A DNA stretch of 32,510 nt from JBDRCC01 sp043822065 [NCBI: archaeon]. Lineage in GTDB: Archaea; Undinarchaeota; CAZHTU01. Location of the stretch: contig JBDRCC010000003.1 of NCBI GenBank assembly GCA_043822065.1, positions 1 through 32,510 of the forward strand, written 5' to 3'. A program made the position numbers and the translations under genes. Each line of letters opens with the position of its first letter. Positions within the stretch are counted from its first letter, which is position 1. Below, one piece after another: positions 7,466-16,548 of the stretch. The notes under the pieces were generated by a model. The model ran no database searches. It had not been told where the DNA came from and saw only the letters and a program-made list of their open reading frames with translations.

Positions 7466-8380
7466 ATGGCAGAAGACAAGCCTAAAGATGATTCGGCACC
7501 GATAAAGTTCCTGAAGCCGGTCTTCGAGACTGAGGGCGACAAGGGACCGAATCCGTTCGCTGTCCTCTTCTTCATCCTTATTCTCGTAGGGCTTATCAGC
7601 GTCGTAATCTCGCCCCAGGGCCTCTCCACAAGCTACTCCTTAGCAGGATACAACGCAACCATAATGCAGATACTCGGGACGCTGGTTGTCATCTATATCA
7701 TAATCATGTTCCTCGGCGTCATCGAAACGCCGGCGAAGGGCGCCGTGAAAGTCGCAGAGGATATAATCCGTTCCAGCGATTCAGCAGCATCTGCAACAAC
7801 GCCCGCCGGCACCTCGGAGCAGCGGGATGCAAAAGCGCGGGTGAAGGCATTTGCCGCAAAGTTTGAGAAGAAAGAGGTCAAACTGCAACGGGAAATAGTC
7901 GTTTATGCCGACAAGCAGGAGCTAACTGAAGGCGAGACAACATCCATCTACGCAATACCGTTCGAGAACAATACGCGCGTTGACGGTGTTGAATTCGGAT
8001 TCGAGATAGTCGGCGGAGGCAGGTTCCCAGAGTCCAAGCAAAAGACGAAGAAGATAACCTCTGCCAAGACTGAAGAGTCGGTTGCCATTGTAAGCTTTGA
8101 GATGGGCGGCAGCAAAGAGACTGCAGTCAAGGTGATGGCTGCCGGCTATCCCTCAAAACAGCTCATACTTACGTCCAAGGAAGCCGCAGCAGCTGCGGCA
8201 GGCCAGGGCACAGTCGGCGCAGACAGCCTAAAGGCAATAGCAAGGTCGCAGATAGAGGATGCCGTGCGGCGGCTTGATGACCTGTCACTTGCACTCTCAA
8301 ACACTGTCCGGAACGTCACCGGCAGGGTGGAAGACGAAGCAAGGAAAAAGAAGACAACGTCGCCGGAGGATGAAGAATAA
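7466..8380 (+). CDS. Two-TM membrane protein with beta-rich and helical cytoplasmic-type domains, unknown function
   Basis: A 304-residue protein, taking ATG 7466 in preference to an in-frame TTG two codons upstream. Residues 31-48 and 67-86 are membrane helices joined by a short loop, placing both termini on the same side. Residues about 135-225 alternate beta-type segments (REIVVYADKQELTEGETTS, VDGVEFGFEIVGGGRFP, SVAIVSFEMGG, AVKVMAAGYPSKQLIL) and could be an Ig-like sandwich. The C-terminus (about 230-304) is helical and charged. No catalytic motif or known family is recognised. Its stop shares one base with the next start (TAATG), tying it to the giant coiled-coil protein. It is probably the membrane anchor for that protein. 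Confidence 0.75.
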   Translation: MAEDKPKDDSAPIKFLKPVFETEGDKGPNPFAVLFFILILVGLISVVISPQGLSTSYSLAGYNATIMQILGTLVVIYIIIMFLGVIETPAKGAVKVAEDIIRSSDSAASATTPAGTSEQRDAKARVKAFAAKFEKKEVKLQREIVVYADKQELTEGETTSIYAIPFENNTRVDGVEFGFEIVGGGRFPESKQKTKKITSAKTEESVAIVSFEMGGSKETAVKVMAAGYPSKQLILTSKEAAAAAAGQGTVGADSLKAIARSQIEDAVRRLDDLSLALSNTVRNVTGRVEDEARKKKTTSPEDEE

Positions 8381-11340
8381 TGGCAGCCGCTACTGTACTT
8401 GACAAGATAATCGCAGCCGAGGACGACACTCTGAACGTCATAGACCACAACATAAAAATCCTCCAGGAGCAGATACCCAAGGACATAGAAAAAATACAGA
8501 CTGCCGGAGACCAGGACGCGGTTTCGCGGAGAGTATCCCTTGTTGTCGCGACCTGCGAGAAGAAAATCATCCAGACAATTGAACTCGTCCACAGCTTCAG
8601 CAGGACAGAGCTGGCTGAAACCATCCGCCAGGTGAGGGAGGCGGCAGAGCAGATAACTCTACTTGAGGCGACGCTTGAGGAAAAAGAGGAGGCGTACGCC
8701 GCCCTCAAGACAGCCAAGGAAGAGATTGAGGCGAAGTTCAACCAGATTGATGAAAAATACCAGAAAATAATCGAGGCATACGGCAACTTTGACAATATCG
8801 CTTCTGGAATCAAGCAGCTAACTGATGACGCGGAAGATGCGAAGCGGGATGCGGCGAGGAAAAAGCAGGAGCTTGAAGCCGCACAGCAGGAGATACTCAC
8901 CCACAAGCGGGACCTGGAAACCCTCCGCAAGGACCTTGATAAAGCGCAAAAGGCAGCAGACGCCCTCAAGACGAATTACGACGAGCAGATTAAAGAGAAG
9001 GAAGCTAGCATAGGAACGCTGAAGGAGTCCTACAAGAAACTATCCGCTGCCTTTAAAGCGAAGGGCGCCCAGGCAGACTCCAAAATTAGGGAGCGAATCG
9101 CCGGGCTGATGGAAGAGCTGCAAGCGGCACGCAAGGACATTGAGGACTTGAAACTGAGGAAAACGATGGTCGATACTGTCGTTCAAGGCCAGACAAAGAA
9201 AATAGGCGAGTTGACCGCCACAATATCTGCCAGAGAGGCAGAAATCTCGACACTCCAAATGTCAAAGGCGAGCCTGGAAAGCCAGGCTACTGCCTGGGAA
9301 AATAAACACAAAGAGCTGCTGGATAAATGGACTGCCCTTAATGCGGGTCTCAGAAGCCAGGACAGCGCAACAAGAAAGCTCCTTAACAGCTCAAAGAAAG
9401 AACTAGAGCTCTATGAAGAGCAGGTAAAGGGCGCAAGAAAAACCCTCCAAGAGGTCGAGGAGCGTGTAGTCACTATCGAAGAGGAGCACAGGAAAGCAAT
9501 AGGGGAGCTGCTAAAGCAGAAAACCACTCTTAACACCGAGACAGCCGAACTTGAGGCAGAAATTGGCAAAAAGAGGATCAAGCTCTCTGAGACCGAGGAC
9601 AAGGCAGCCCAGCTGGAGGCGGAAATAGCCCAGAAGAAGCAAGAATATGCTGCCGAGCGGAGCGCCCTGGACGCCCTCAAGGCAGAGATAGACGAACGGG
9701 CAGCCGGGATTAGCGCCACTGAGCAGAAGCTCCTGGCTACCATGAAGGAGCTTTTCAGGAAAGCCGGAAAGGGCGACAAAAATACCGTAGCCGAATTTAT
9801 GGACGTGCTTAAAGATGAAAAATTCGCGATTGTCCCAGAGAACCTGACACGAGAGCTTGAAGCGAAAATTCAAGTCATTGAACAGAAAGATGCCGCGCTG
9901 CTGAGGGCCAGCGGCGAGCTGGACCGGCTAAAATCCAAAGTCGACGAGCTTGAAAGCCGCGGCGTCAGGGTGTCCCAGGAGGAGCTCGACCTGAAGGACG
10001 GGGAAATAAAAACCCTAAAAGCTAGTATAGACAAACTTAACCTGGAGCTCACTTCGCTAAGGATAACCGGCGAAAAGAATGCCTTGCTTGGCGAGCTTAT
10101 CTTTTGGAAGATACTGCTCCGTTGGCTGTCGCGCGTTTCAAGTATGCTCGAACGGTTTAGCACAGTCCTTGGGCATGCACCAGCTGGCATAAGGACTCAT
10201 TTAGATAAGACTGTCGCGAGCTTAGAGACATTCGAAGACCAGCTAAGGGTAGAGTCAGTTGAAGAGGCGACAGTTGACAGCGTGCGCAGATACGTGCGTG
10301 GCGCGAGGGGCAGAAAGTCAATTGGGGATGAATACTGCGAGCAGGCTAACTTACTCCGGCAGCTTATTCCAAAGGTATGCGCGGGCCTCAGCAAGGAGCT
10401 TAACAACATGAAAGCAGATGTTGCAGGAGCGCCCTACGAGCGCTTCCGCGATGCAATAGCGGGCTTGTCGCGCTCACTCTCCACATTATCTACGGAGGTT
10501 TCGGCGAGCCTTGCCGCAGCGACCGGCGATATCAAGGAAGACGGCGGAGTCTTCGTCTACAACGACAGGCCAACCAATAAGGCAACTGCAGTAGAGTGGC
10601 TTGCCGAGAAGGTATTCAAGCTGAGGGATTATGGCCATGAGGTTGCAGAGCTCGGCCATGCCATAGACGCTGCACTTGAAATTGGCGGCGACATTGATTC
10701 TTCCACAGAAGACCTCGACGCTGAGCTAAGCATCTTAGCGCAGGAAGACCCGCAGAAGACGGCACTCCAGGCAGACATAAAGAAACTGCGCGACAACCTG
10801 CCAAACCTTGCGATATTTATCGATGAGACGCACATCAAGGGCTTCACAGCCAACATAGATAATCTTGAGCGGGGCCTGGCCGCAGACACATACTCTGTTG
10901 CAGAGCTGCGCGACAGCTTTGACACAATGCTCCCTGTGGTTGTCCGGGAGCTGAAAAATGACGCAATTATAAAATGGAATGCGCTTACCGGCTCCTACCA
11001 AAAACTTGTCGAACCCGTGAAGGAGGCACTAACAAAAGCCCAATTGAAACTCCACAAAAGCTTTATAGAGAAATACAAGGGAACAAAAAACCTCCTCAAC
11101 ACAAAACCAGCGACCCTTGACGACATCATAGAGTACTGCAACAGCCTAATCGCCCTATACCACGCGCAAAAACAGCTAACGGACCAGATGAAAGATTCGC
11201 TGAGTTCCGCCCCCGGCGGCGAAGAGACCCAGACTACCGAATCCCAGTATACCTGCCCAGAATGCGAAAAGCCAGTTAAAAAAGGCCAAACAAAATGTTC
11301 CCACTGCAAGACTGAACTATCCTGGGATGGGGTAGCGTAG
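8380..11340 (+). CDS. 986-aa coiled-coil protein with C-terminal zinc ribbon
   Basis: A very long helical protein. Residues about 60-560 are dominated by heptad-like, Glu/Lys/Ala-rich coiled coil with several breaks. A mixed helical region includes a hydrophobic amphipathic stretch (ELIFWKILLRWLSRVSSML, near 565-585). A second helical part follows, ending in a zinc ribbon with cysteines at 959, 962, 973 and 976 (CPEC and CSHC). There is no Walker A, ABC signature or Walker B, so it is not SMC, Rad50 or another coiled-coil ATPase despite superficial similarity. It is translationally coupled to the two-TM protein upstream, suggesting a membrane-tethered scaffold or filament. No homolog is recognised. 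The reading frame is intact, and codon usage matches the neighbours. Confidence 0.8.
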   Translation: MAAATVLDKIIAAEDDTLNVIDHNIKILQEQIPKDIEKIQTAGDQDAVSRRVSLVVATCEKKIIQTIELVHSFSRTELAETIRQVREAAEQITLLEATLEEKEEAYAALKTAKEEIEAKFNQIDEKYQKIIEAYGNFDNIASGIKQLTDDAEDAKRDAARKKQELEAAQQEILTHKRDLETLRKDLDKAQKAADALKTNYDEQIKEKEASIGTLKESYKKLSAAFKAKGAQADSKIRERIAGLMEELQAARKDIEDLKLRKTMVDTVVQGQTKKIGELTATISAREAEISTLQMSKASLESQATAWENKHKELLDKWTALNAGLRSQDSATRKLLNSSKKELELYEEQVKGARKTLQEVEERVVTIEEEHRKAIGELLKQKTTLNTETAELEAEIGKKRIKLSETEDKAAQLEAEIAQKKQEYAAERSALDALKAEIDERAAGISATEQKLLATMKELFRKAGKGDKNTVAEFMDVLKDEKFAIVPENLTRELEAKIQVIEQKDAALLRASGELDRLKSKVDELESRGVRVSQEELDLKDGEIKTLKASIDKLNLELTSLRITGEKNALLGELIFWKILLRWLSRVSSMLERFSTVLGHAPAGIRTHLDKTVASLETFEDQLRVESVEEATVDSVRRYVRGARGRKSIGDEYCEQANLLRQLIPKVCAGLSKELNNMKADVAGAPYERFRDAIAGLSRSLSTLSTEVSASLAAATGDIKEDGGVFVYNDRPTNKATAVEWLAEKVFKLRDYGHEVAELGHAIDAALEIGGDIDSSTEDLDAELSILAQEDPQKTALQADIKKLRDNLPNLAIFIDETHIKGFTANIDNLERGLAADTYSVAELRDSFDTMLPVVVRELKNDAIIKWNALTGSYQKLVEPVKEALTKAQLKLHKSFIEKYKGTKNLLNTKPATLDDIIEYCNSLIALYHAQKQLTDQMKDSLSSAPGGEETQTTESQYTCPECEKPVKKGQTKCSHCKTELSWDGVA

Positions 11341-11369
11341 CATTACCGGCAGCGCACTCTCTCTTTTTC

Positions 11370-11378
11370 TTTATAAAT
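11370..11378 (+). promoter_or_regulatory. TATA box of the nurA-herA operon, preceded by a T-rich tract
   Basis: TTTATAAAT lies 29-37 nt before the ATG at 11407. The pyrimidine-rich run just before it (11359-11370, CTCTCTTTTTCT) directly follows the stop of the coiled-coil gene and could terminate that transcript. Confidence 0.6.
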
Positions 11379-11406
11379 CAATTTCGCCTCCTGAGTCTTG
11401 AGGCAA

Positions 11407-12462
11407 ATGCGAACCCTGGAGATAGCAATCGGCAATGCCGTGGAGCGAATCCGCGAGCTAGAATGCCGGCGGTCTATGTTCGGTGGCGTTGTCTCAAAAA
11501 ACCAATCCAACATCCTCCTTGATGGAAAGCCAATAGTTTTGCCCATATCTCCAAAGACCATCGACGGCATGGTTGCGGCCGTCGATGGCGGCTTGCTCCA
11601 CAGAAACTTCCACGGGTTCGATCTGATAGTAGGAAAGGCGGTTGGAGCCGTTTTCGAGTACAAGCGCTCGAGACTGGTTTCTGTGGAATATCATCCTTCC
11701 GCCTTTCCTGCCCCCACCCCCATCCCAGTCTACAAGCCCCTCAGCCAGAGGGACTCAGAGACAATGGCGCAGATAAAGCGCCAGGAGCTAGAAATCCAGG
11801 CGGCAATCGAAATTGCCGAAGGCTTCGATCTTGAGATGCTTCTCCTCGACGGCTCAGTCATCCCTCACTCTTCGACGCGCCCGCACGACGACTCAGAGAT
11901 AAACGAGGACTTCCACGCGCTTCTCGGGCAATTCAAGGAGCTGTACTCAGCCTGCTCAAAACGGAAGCTCCCTCTTGTCGGGATAGTCGAGGACTCCCGC
12001 GGCAAGAGGTTCGGCGACATACTCTCAAAAATACTCCCTTTCGAAATGAGGGACGAGGGCGTGCTCGGCAACACATTCGACACAAACCTCCTGTACTACA
12101 TACTCCAGCCAGGCCTGCGCACCTGCGACTTTTCATTTTCAGATCAGCCAAAAAAGCACCCAATCCTGCGTGAGCTTGGCGAGTGGAGCTCCAAGGCAAG
12201 AACTTTCTATATGAAATCAGCCAAATACGACCGCCCGCTGAGGATTGACTACATCAACGGGGATGCCGAGGATATAGTGTCCAAGCTCTACCCCCTCTGT
12301 GAGATAAACGAGCTCTATGGCATACCCTCCCCGATAATCGAGGCGGACGCACGGGCGCGCCTCAGCTCAAGCGAAATCGAAGTCATCTACAACCAGCTCG
12401 TTGACAAGGCTGGCGAGCTCCCGGCACTCATGAGGCTGAGGCGGGACATGAGGCCATTCTGA
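11407..12462 (+). CDS. nurA: NurA 5'-3' nuclease
   Basis: A 351-residue protein from ATG 11407; an in-frame TTG three codons upstream is possible but sits at the expected transcription start. NurA resects DNA ends together with the HerA translocase and Mre11-Rad50 in archaeal double-strand break repair. The NurA-domain aspartates are visible in MVAAVDGGLL (near 58-67) and in EMLLLDGSVIP (near 145-155). The C-terminal half contains the family-typical IDYINGDAEDIVSKLYPLCE and YGIPSPIIEADARARLSSSE. The herA gene follows in the same direction 69 bp downstream with its own strong ribosome site. Confidence 0.88.
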   Translation: MRTLEIAIGNAVERIRELECRRSMFGGVVSKNQSNILLDGKPIVLPISPKTIDGMVAAVDGGLLHRNFHGFDLIVGKAVGAVFEYKRSRLVSVEYHPSAFPAPTPIPVYKPLSQRDSETMAQIKRQELEIQAAIEIAEGFDLEMLLLDGSVIPHSSTRPHDDSEINEDFHALLGQFKELYSACSKRKLPLVGIVEDSRGKRFGDILSKILPFEMRDEGVLGNTFDTNLLYYILQPGLRTCDFSFSDQPKKHPILRELGEWSSKARTFYMKSAKYDRPLRIDYINGDAEDIVSKLYPLCEINELYGIPSPIIEADARARLSSSEIEVIYNQLVDKAGELPALMRLRRDMRPF

Positions 12463-12519
12463 TGGAAACGGTCAAAATAATACACTGGAACGTGGAAGAC
12501 GGGGATTTGGTCAGATGCA

Positions 12520-12525
12520 GGAGGT
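12520..12525 (+). promoter_or_regulatory. Shine-Dalgarno site of herA
   Basis: GGAGGT lies 6 nt before the ATG at 12532 and fixes that start. It is among the few strong ribosome sites in a window where most genes have little or no leader, consistent with herA being an internal gene of the nurA transcript. Confidence 0.75.
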
Positions 12526-12531
12526 CGAACC

Positions 12532-14055
12532 ATGGAAGTTGGCACAGTAATATCTACCTTTGAGGGGCCCAGCCCCACAAACTTCTCTTTCGTCGTGAAC
12601 GAGAAGGCTGGCGAAATCCCAATCAAGAAGAACCAGTTCGTCGAGCTGAAGTCCCCCCAGGGGAAAATCGTCGCTGTAATCGAGAACATAAAAAAGACAA
12701 ACCGCTACTTTGAGCGAGCCGAGTCCGTCCGCGAATACGAGCGCTCCGGCATCCCCATGAACTCAATATTCCCGGTAGACCGCTGGGAGTACCTCCTTGC
12801 GGAGGCGAAGTGCCTCGGCGTCTACACCGACACGTCAGTCGAGCGTGCGAGCTTCCCGCCTTCCCCAGGCACCAAGGTCTACCCGATAGAAAACTCCACC
12901 CTCAAAAAGTTCCTTGGCTTGGTGGATGACGGCCTCGACCTGGGGCTTGTCGAGCACCACAACCTCCCTGTCAAGCTCAGCCTCACCCGCCTCGTCCAGA
13001 AGCACTGGGCAATGCTTGGGATTTCCGGTTCGGGAAAGAGCTACGCTGTTTCCGTCATGCTAGAGGAACTCCTGGACAGGACGCCCGAAAGCGGCAGAAT
13101 CGCGCTCTTCATAGTCGATGTCCACGGGGAGTACTCAGGCTTCGCCAAGACAGAAAAATACGCAGACCGCATCAAGATAATAAAAGGCAGCGACATCCGC
13201 ATCGGCACCTCCAACCTCAACGGCCCGGGCTTTGCAAGCATGCTCCCGCAAATGAGCGGAGCCCAGGTCAGGGACCTAAACGTCGTGGTTGACGGGCTGA
13301 GGAAAAACAAGAAGAAGGACAGCAAGCCCTACAATATAACTGACTTAGTCAACGCGGTCGAAAAGTCAGAGGAAATAAACGAGAACACGGCCAAGGCGCT
13401 GAACGGCTGGCTCAGGGAGCTTGAGAACCTGCGGCTCTTCAACTACTCAGATTTCCCGAGCTCGAAGGAGCTCAGGCCAGGGCACGCGCTCATCCTCGAC
13501 CTGAGCGACATAACCTCCCTGCGGAAGAAGCAGACCATAGTCGCCTACTTCTCAAGAAAGCTCTTCGACCTGAGGAAAAAGGGCCTTGTCCCGCCGTACG
13601 TCGAGATACTGGAGGAGGCGCACCAGTTCGCGCCGGAGTCTGCAAAATTCGAGAATGCAATCTCCATCCCAATCCTCAGCACCATAGCAAGGGAGGGAAG
13701 AAAGTTTTACGCCTCACTGTGCCTGATATCCCAGAGGCCAATCAAGCTGTCGACGACAATCCTCAGCCAGTGCAACACCCACTTCATCCTCAGGATAACA
13801 AACCCCTACGACCTGAAGCACCTCGGCGAGTCAAGCGAGGGCATAACGCAGGAGACGCTGAACACGATCTCCTCCCTCCGTGTCGGCGAAGGATTAATCG
13901 TCGGGGAAGCCGTCAACTTCCCGGTCTTCGTGAGGATACGGCAAAGGCGGTCAAAGAACCCAGACCACGCCCTGCCCCTGCAGAGCTACGCGATAAAATA
14001 CGAGGACGTCCTGGAGAAGAACTCCAAAGACTCAGAAACGTTCATGCCCGACTAA
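12532..14055 (+). CDS. herA: HerA hexameric DNA translocase
   Basis: A 507-residue FtsK/HerA-type ATPase that pumps DNA into the NurA nuclease during end resection. The N-terminal HAS-barrel (about 1-110) begins MEVGTVISTFEGPSPTNFSF. Walker A is GISGSGKSY at 163-171. Walker B is VEILEEAHQFAPE near 357-369. Sensor/arginine-finger regions follow (SQRPIKLSTTILSQCNTHFI, RITNPYDLKHLGESSEG). Length and order fit archaeal HerA. It is downstream of nurA in the same direction. Its TAA stop overlaps the TAG stop of the converging pilin-like gene by four bases. Confidence 0.95.
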   Translation: MEVGTVISTFEGPSPTNFSFVVNEKAGEIPIKKNQFVELKSPQGKIVAVIENIKKTNRYFERAESVREYERSGIPMNSIFPVDRWEYLLAEAKCLGVYTDTSVERASFPPSPGTKVYPIENSTLKKFLGLVDDGLDLGLVEHHNLPVKLSLTRLVQKHWAMLGISGSGKSYAVSVMLEELLDRTPESGRIALFIVDVHGEYSGFAKTEKYADRIKIIKGSDIRIGTSNLNGPGFASMLPQMSGAQVRDLNVVVDGLRKNKKKDSKPYNITDLVNAVEKSEEINENTAKALNGWLRELENLRLFNYSDFPSSKELRPGHALILDLSDITSLRKKQTIVAYFSRKLFDLRKKGLVPPYVEILEEAHQFAPESAKFENAISIPILSTIAREGRKFYASLCLISQRPIKLSTTILSQCNTHFILRITNPYDLKHLGESSEGITQETLNTISSLRVGEGLIVGEAVNFPVFVRIRQRRSKNPDHALPLQSYAIKYEDVLEKNSKDSETFMPD

Positions 14056-14234
14056 AGCGTCGAGTTTATCACTTCTAGGGTCTTGTTCACCTGGGCGCCA
14101 GCGGCGTTTGTCGTCTGCGTGGTCACTCCCTGGAAGAAGACCAGGACCATGGCGAATATCCCTAGCGCGAGCAGCAGCATCAATACCGCCACAAGCGGGC
14201 TCATACCTCTTTTGTTAAGCCAGTTCACATCCAT
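14052..14234 (-). CDS. Minimal type IV pilin-like protein
   Basis: A 60-residue protein from ATG 14234; a GTG one codon upstream is also possible. It begins MDVNWLNKRGMSPLVAVLML, with a basic KRG at 8-10, then a hydrophobic segment (about 13-35) and a short polar tail. This fits the class III signal peptide of archaeal pilins and archaellins, cut after the glycine by a PibD/EppA-type peptidase. The mature protein would be only about 50 residues, with almost no headgroup. It could be a minor pilin, an assembly subunit or a small membrane protein of this family. No other pilus genes are in the window. Confidence 0.7.
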   Translation of the reverse strand: MDVNWLNKRGMSPLVAVLMLLLALGIFAMVLVFFQGVTTQTTNAAGAQVNKTLEVINSTL

Positions 14235-14255
14235 CACCAGCTCAGCGAAATAGCA

Positions 14256-14268
14256 CTTAATATATAAA
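14256..14268 (-). promoter_or_regulatory. TATA box of the pilin-like gene
   Basis: Read on the minus strand, GTTTATATATTAAG lies about 22-34 nt before the start at 14234, directly beside the rad50 stop. The small gene is therefore probably transcribed on its own. Confidence 0.55.
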
Positions 14269-14269
14269 C

Positions 14270-16513
14270 CTACTCAAGCCCGCCCACGGATTTGACCACG
14301 GTCGGCTTGCTCCCCTCCTTGTCGCGCTCAAGCCGGTACAGGCTCCCGGACACAGCCTCCTCAAGCTTCTCCTCATGCGTTATCAGGAAGACCTGGTCTA
14401 TGTACTCCGCTACCCTTTCACGCAGGGTTTCCGCAAGCTCCTCTATCCCCCTCTTGTCAAGGTTGTGCGTCGGCTCGTCAAGTATGAGCGTTCTCAGGTG
14501 CGGCGCCAGCCCGAGCGCAAGAGCCATCCTCAGGACGAGCGCTGCCGAACTCCTCTCCCCCCCGGACACCCTGCCCTCGACGTCAACCCACCTGCCGCCC
14601 CTTTCCTCAAGCTGGAGGACATAATCTCCCTCCTCTATCCCAAGGCGGACTCCGACAAAGTCCTTGTACGGGTAAAGCCCCTCCCAGATGTTCTGCATCA
14701 TGGTGTTCAGCCCGTCCACGAACCTCCTCCTCAATTCGTCCTGGGTCCCCTTCAGCGCGTTTTGGAACCTGGAAAGGAATTCAATCCCTGAAGTGATGCC
14801 CTCTGCATCTTTCCTGTGCTTTTCAATCTCCTTCTCCGAGCCTTCCGTCCTCTTCAGCTCGGCCTGGACCTCCTCCGCCCGCGCCTTTGCAGATGTGTAT
14901 TCGGCGTTCGCCAAGCTTAGCTCATCCGACGCCGCATCGAATTTTTTGCGGAGCTTTTCATATTCCGTCTCATCAAAGCCAAGGTCGCCCTCCTCCCTCT
15001 TGATTCCCGCTATCTCGCGCTCCAGCCTCTCAAGCTCGCCCCTTTTCTGCGCAAGCTCGCGCTCCCTGAGCAGCGTTTCCTCATCCGCCTCAAGCACGCC
15101 TATGGCCTTTTCTTCACCCTTCCTTCTTGACCTAAGCCGTGCAAGCTCTTCCTCAAGCTTCCTCCTGGCAGGCGCAATCTTTGCAAGCCTCTCGGACGCC
15201 TTTTTGCCATCCTCAAATTTTTCCTGAAGCCCCTCAAGAAACGTAATCTCCCGTTCGAGCGACTCAAGCCGCCTCTTCGCGCCGGAAATCTCAGCAGACA
15301 GCATGGCTTTCTCCTCCTCAAGCCCTTTTCTCAGTGCAACTGCCCTTTGCCCGTCAAGCAGCGTCTCACACAGGGGGCAGGTGTTCGTCCCGAACTCTTC
15401 AAGGCTCTTCTCAATGAACTCAATTCTTCCTTCCGCTCTCGGGACCCTTTCGCGGGTTTTTTTCTTTTCAGCTTTTTTTGCATCAATTTCAGCATCAAGT
15501 CCAGGCCTCTCAAGCGAAATGCGCTTGAACTCTGCCGCGGCGTTCTCAGCCGCCTGCACCTCCTTAGCAATCCGCCCAACCTCTGACTCAAGCGCGGCAA
15601 TTGATGATATGGCGCCTTCCAGCCTCTTCCTGCAGGCTGCCCTTTCGCGCCCGGCTTCCTTCAGCCTTGCCTCAAGCTCAGCGGGGCTTAGCCTGCCCTT
15701 CGGCAATGCCCTCAGCCGCTCTGCCTCTTTATTCAGGACGGCAAGCTTTGCCCTCATGTCCCTGAACCTTATGAAATCCTTTTCCATCTGCCGGGCTGAT
15801 TTTTCCATAGCCGCCTTTACATCCTTCGCCTTACCAAGCGCGGCTTTTTTCCCAGCCTCAAGCTTCCATAGCTGGGCAAGCCTTGCCTCAAGCTCAGCCT
15901 TCTTGGACTTCCCTGCTGCCTCAAGCCCCTTTACAATCTCCTCTGCGGCCCGCCTTTTTTCCTCAAGCCCGTTTGCCAGCTTGACGGAATTCTTCCTGAC
16001 CTCCTCAAAATCGTCAAGCCCGAGCAGCTCGTCTAGCTTCGCCATCCTCTGCCCGCGTGCTATCTTCAGGAAATAATCCAGCTGGTTCTGCTCCGAGTAA
16101 ACCGCCCTGCTGAACAGCTCGTAGTCAACCTTCAGCAGCTCCCCAACCCGCTTTGTGACCGCGGCTGACGCGGGACCCTCTATGAGCTTTCCGCCAAGCC
16201 GCAGCTCGGAAGCCAAAGTCCCCCTTCCGCGCTTAAGCTCGCGCCTGACAATGTACTCCTTTCCGCCGGCATTGAATCCAACCTCAACGTATCCTGAATC
16301 CTGCTCTTCCGGCTTGTCCCGCAGTACCTCCTCAAGCCTGAGCTTCTTCGACTGGAGCGCAGGGAAGTTGCCGAAAAGCGCGAAGGAGATGCCGTCCATC
16401 ACCGAGCTCTTGCCGGAGCCGATAATCCCTATGAGGACATTTGTCCCCTTGGTGAACTCAAACCTGCTGTCTGAATGCGATCTCCAGTTCACGAGCCTGG
16501 CTGAGGAAATCAT
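14270..16513 (-). CDS. rad50: Rad50 ATPase (DNA double-strand break repair)
   Basis: A 747-residue SMC-like ATPase that partners Mre11 at DNA ends. Walker A is GIIGSGKSS at 29-37, with isoleucine where many Rad50 have asparagine. Long coiled-coil arms meet at the zinc hook CPLC near 378-381, almost exactly mid-protein. The ABC signature VSGGERSSAALVLRMALALG lies near 645-665, with Walker B/D-loop LILDEPTHNLD after it. The protein is shorter than many archaeal Rad50 (about 850-900), so its arms are short. The ATG at 16513 is about 25 nt from a minus-strand TATA box, so the mRNA may be leaderless. No mre11 gene is adjacent, which is unusual because the archaeal genes are commonly clustered. Confidence 0.95.
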   Translation of the reverse strand: MISSARLVNWRSHSDSRFEFTKGTNVLIGIIGSGKSSVMDGISFALFGNFPALQSKKLRLEEVLRDKPEEQDSGYVEVGFNAGGKEYIVRRELKRGRGTLASELRLGGKLIEGPASAAVTKRVGELLKVDYELFSRAVYSEQNQLDYFLKIARGQRMAKLDELLGLDDFEEVRKNSVKLANGLEEKRRAAEEIVKGLEAAGKSKKAELEARLAQLWKLEAGKKAALGKAKDVKAAMEKSARQMEKDFIRFRDMRAKLAVLNKEAERLRALPKGRLSPAELEARLKEAGRERAACRKRLEGAISSIAALESEVGRIAKEVQAAENAAAEFKRISLERPGLDAEIDAKKAEKKKTRERVPRAEGRIEFIEKSLEEFGTNTCPLCETLLDGQRAVALRKGLEEEKAMLSAEISGAKRRLESLEREITFLEGLQEKFEDGKKASERLAKIAPARRKLEEELARLRSRRKGEEKAIGVLEADEETLLRERELAQKRGELERLEREIAGIKREEGDLGFDETEYEKLRKKFDAASDELSLANAEYTSAKARAEEVQAELKRTEGSEKEIEKHRKDAEGITSGIEFLSRFQNALKGTQDELRRRFVDGLNTMMQNIWEGLYPYKDFVGVRLGIEEGDYVLQLEERGGRWVDVEGRVSGGERSSAALVLRMALALGLAPHLRTLILDEPTHNLDKRGIEELAETLRERVAEYIDQVFLITHEEKLEEAVSGSLYRLERDKEGSKPTVVKSVGGLE

Positions 16514-16518
16514 AAAGT

Positions 16519-16546
16519 ACTTATAATTCTGAAGTCGATTATATAC
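16519..16546. promoter_or_regulatory. Divergent rad50 / SWIM-gene promoter with interlocked TATA boxes
   Basis: Only 35 bp separate the two ATGs. On the plus strand ACTTATAATT (16519-16528) is well placed for the SWIM gene at 16549. On the minus strand TATATAAT (16538-16545) is well placed for rad50 at 16513. Each TATA box lies close to the other gene's transcription start, so the two transcripts should compete. Both mRNAs should be nearly leaderless. Confidence 0.55.
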
Positions 16547-16548
16547 GT

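Noticed and set aside
8380-11340. SMC or Rad50 paralog
   Set aside because: No Walker A, signature or Walker B motif; the C-terminus is a zinc ribbon.
12462-12563. 33-codon frame beginning METVKIIHWNVEDGDLVRCR, with a TGATG junction to nurA
   Set aside because: It runs into the herA start region, contains the herA ribosome site, and resembles an exonuclease III-type start only loosely. Probably chance, though the junction type matches real pairs in the window.
15303-16076. 257-codon plus-strand frame antisense to rad50
   Set aside because: Ser/Ala/Phe-rich complement of a Glu/Lys/Ala-rich coiled coil; no independent support.
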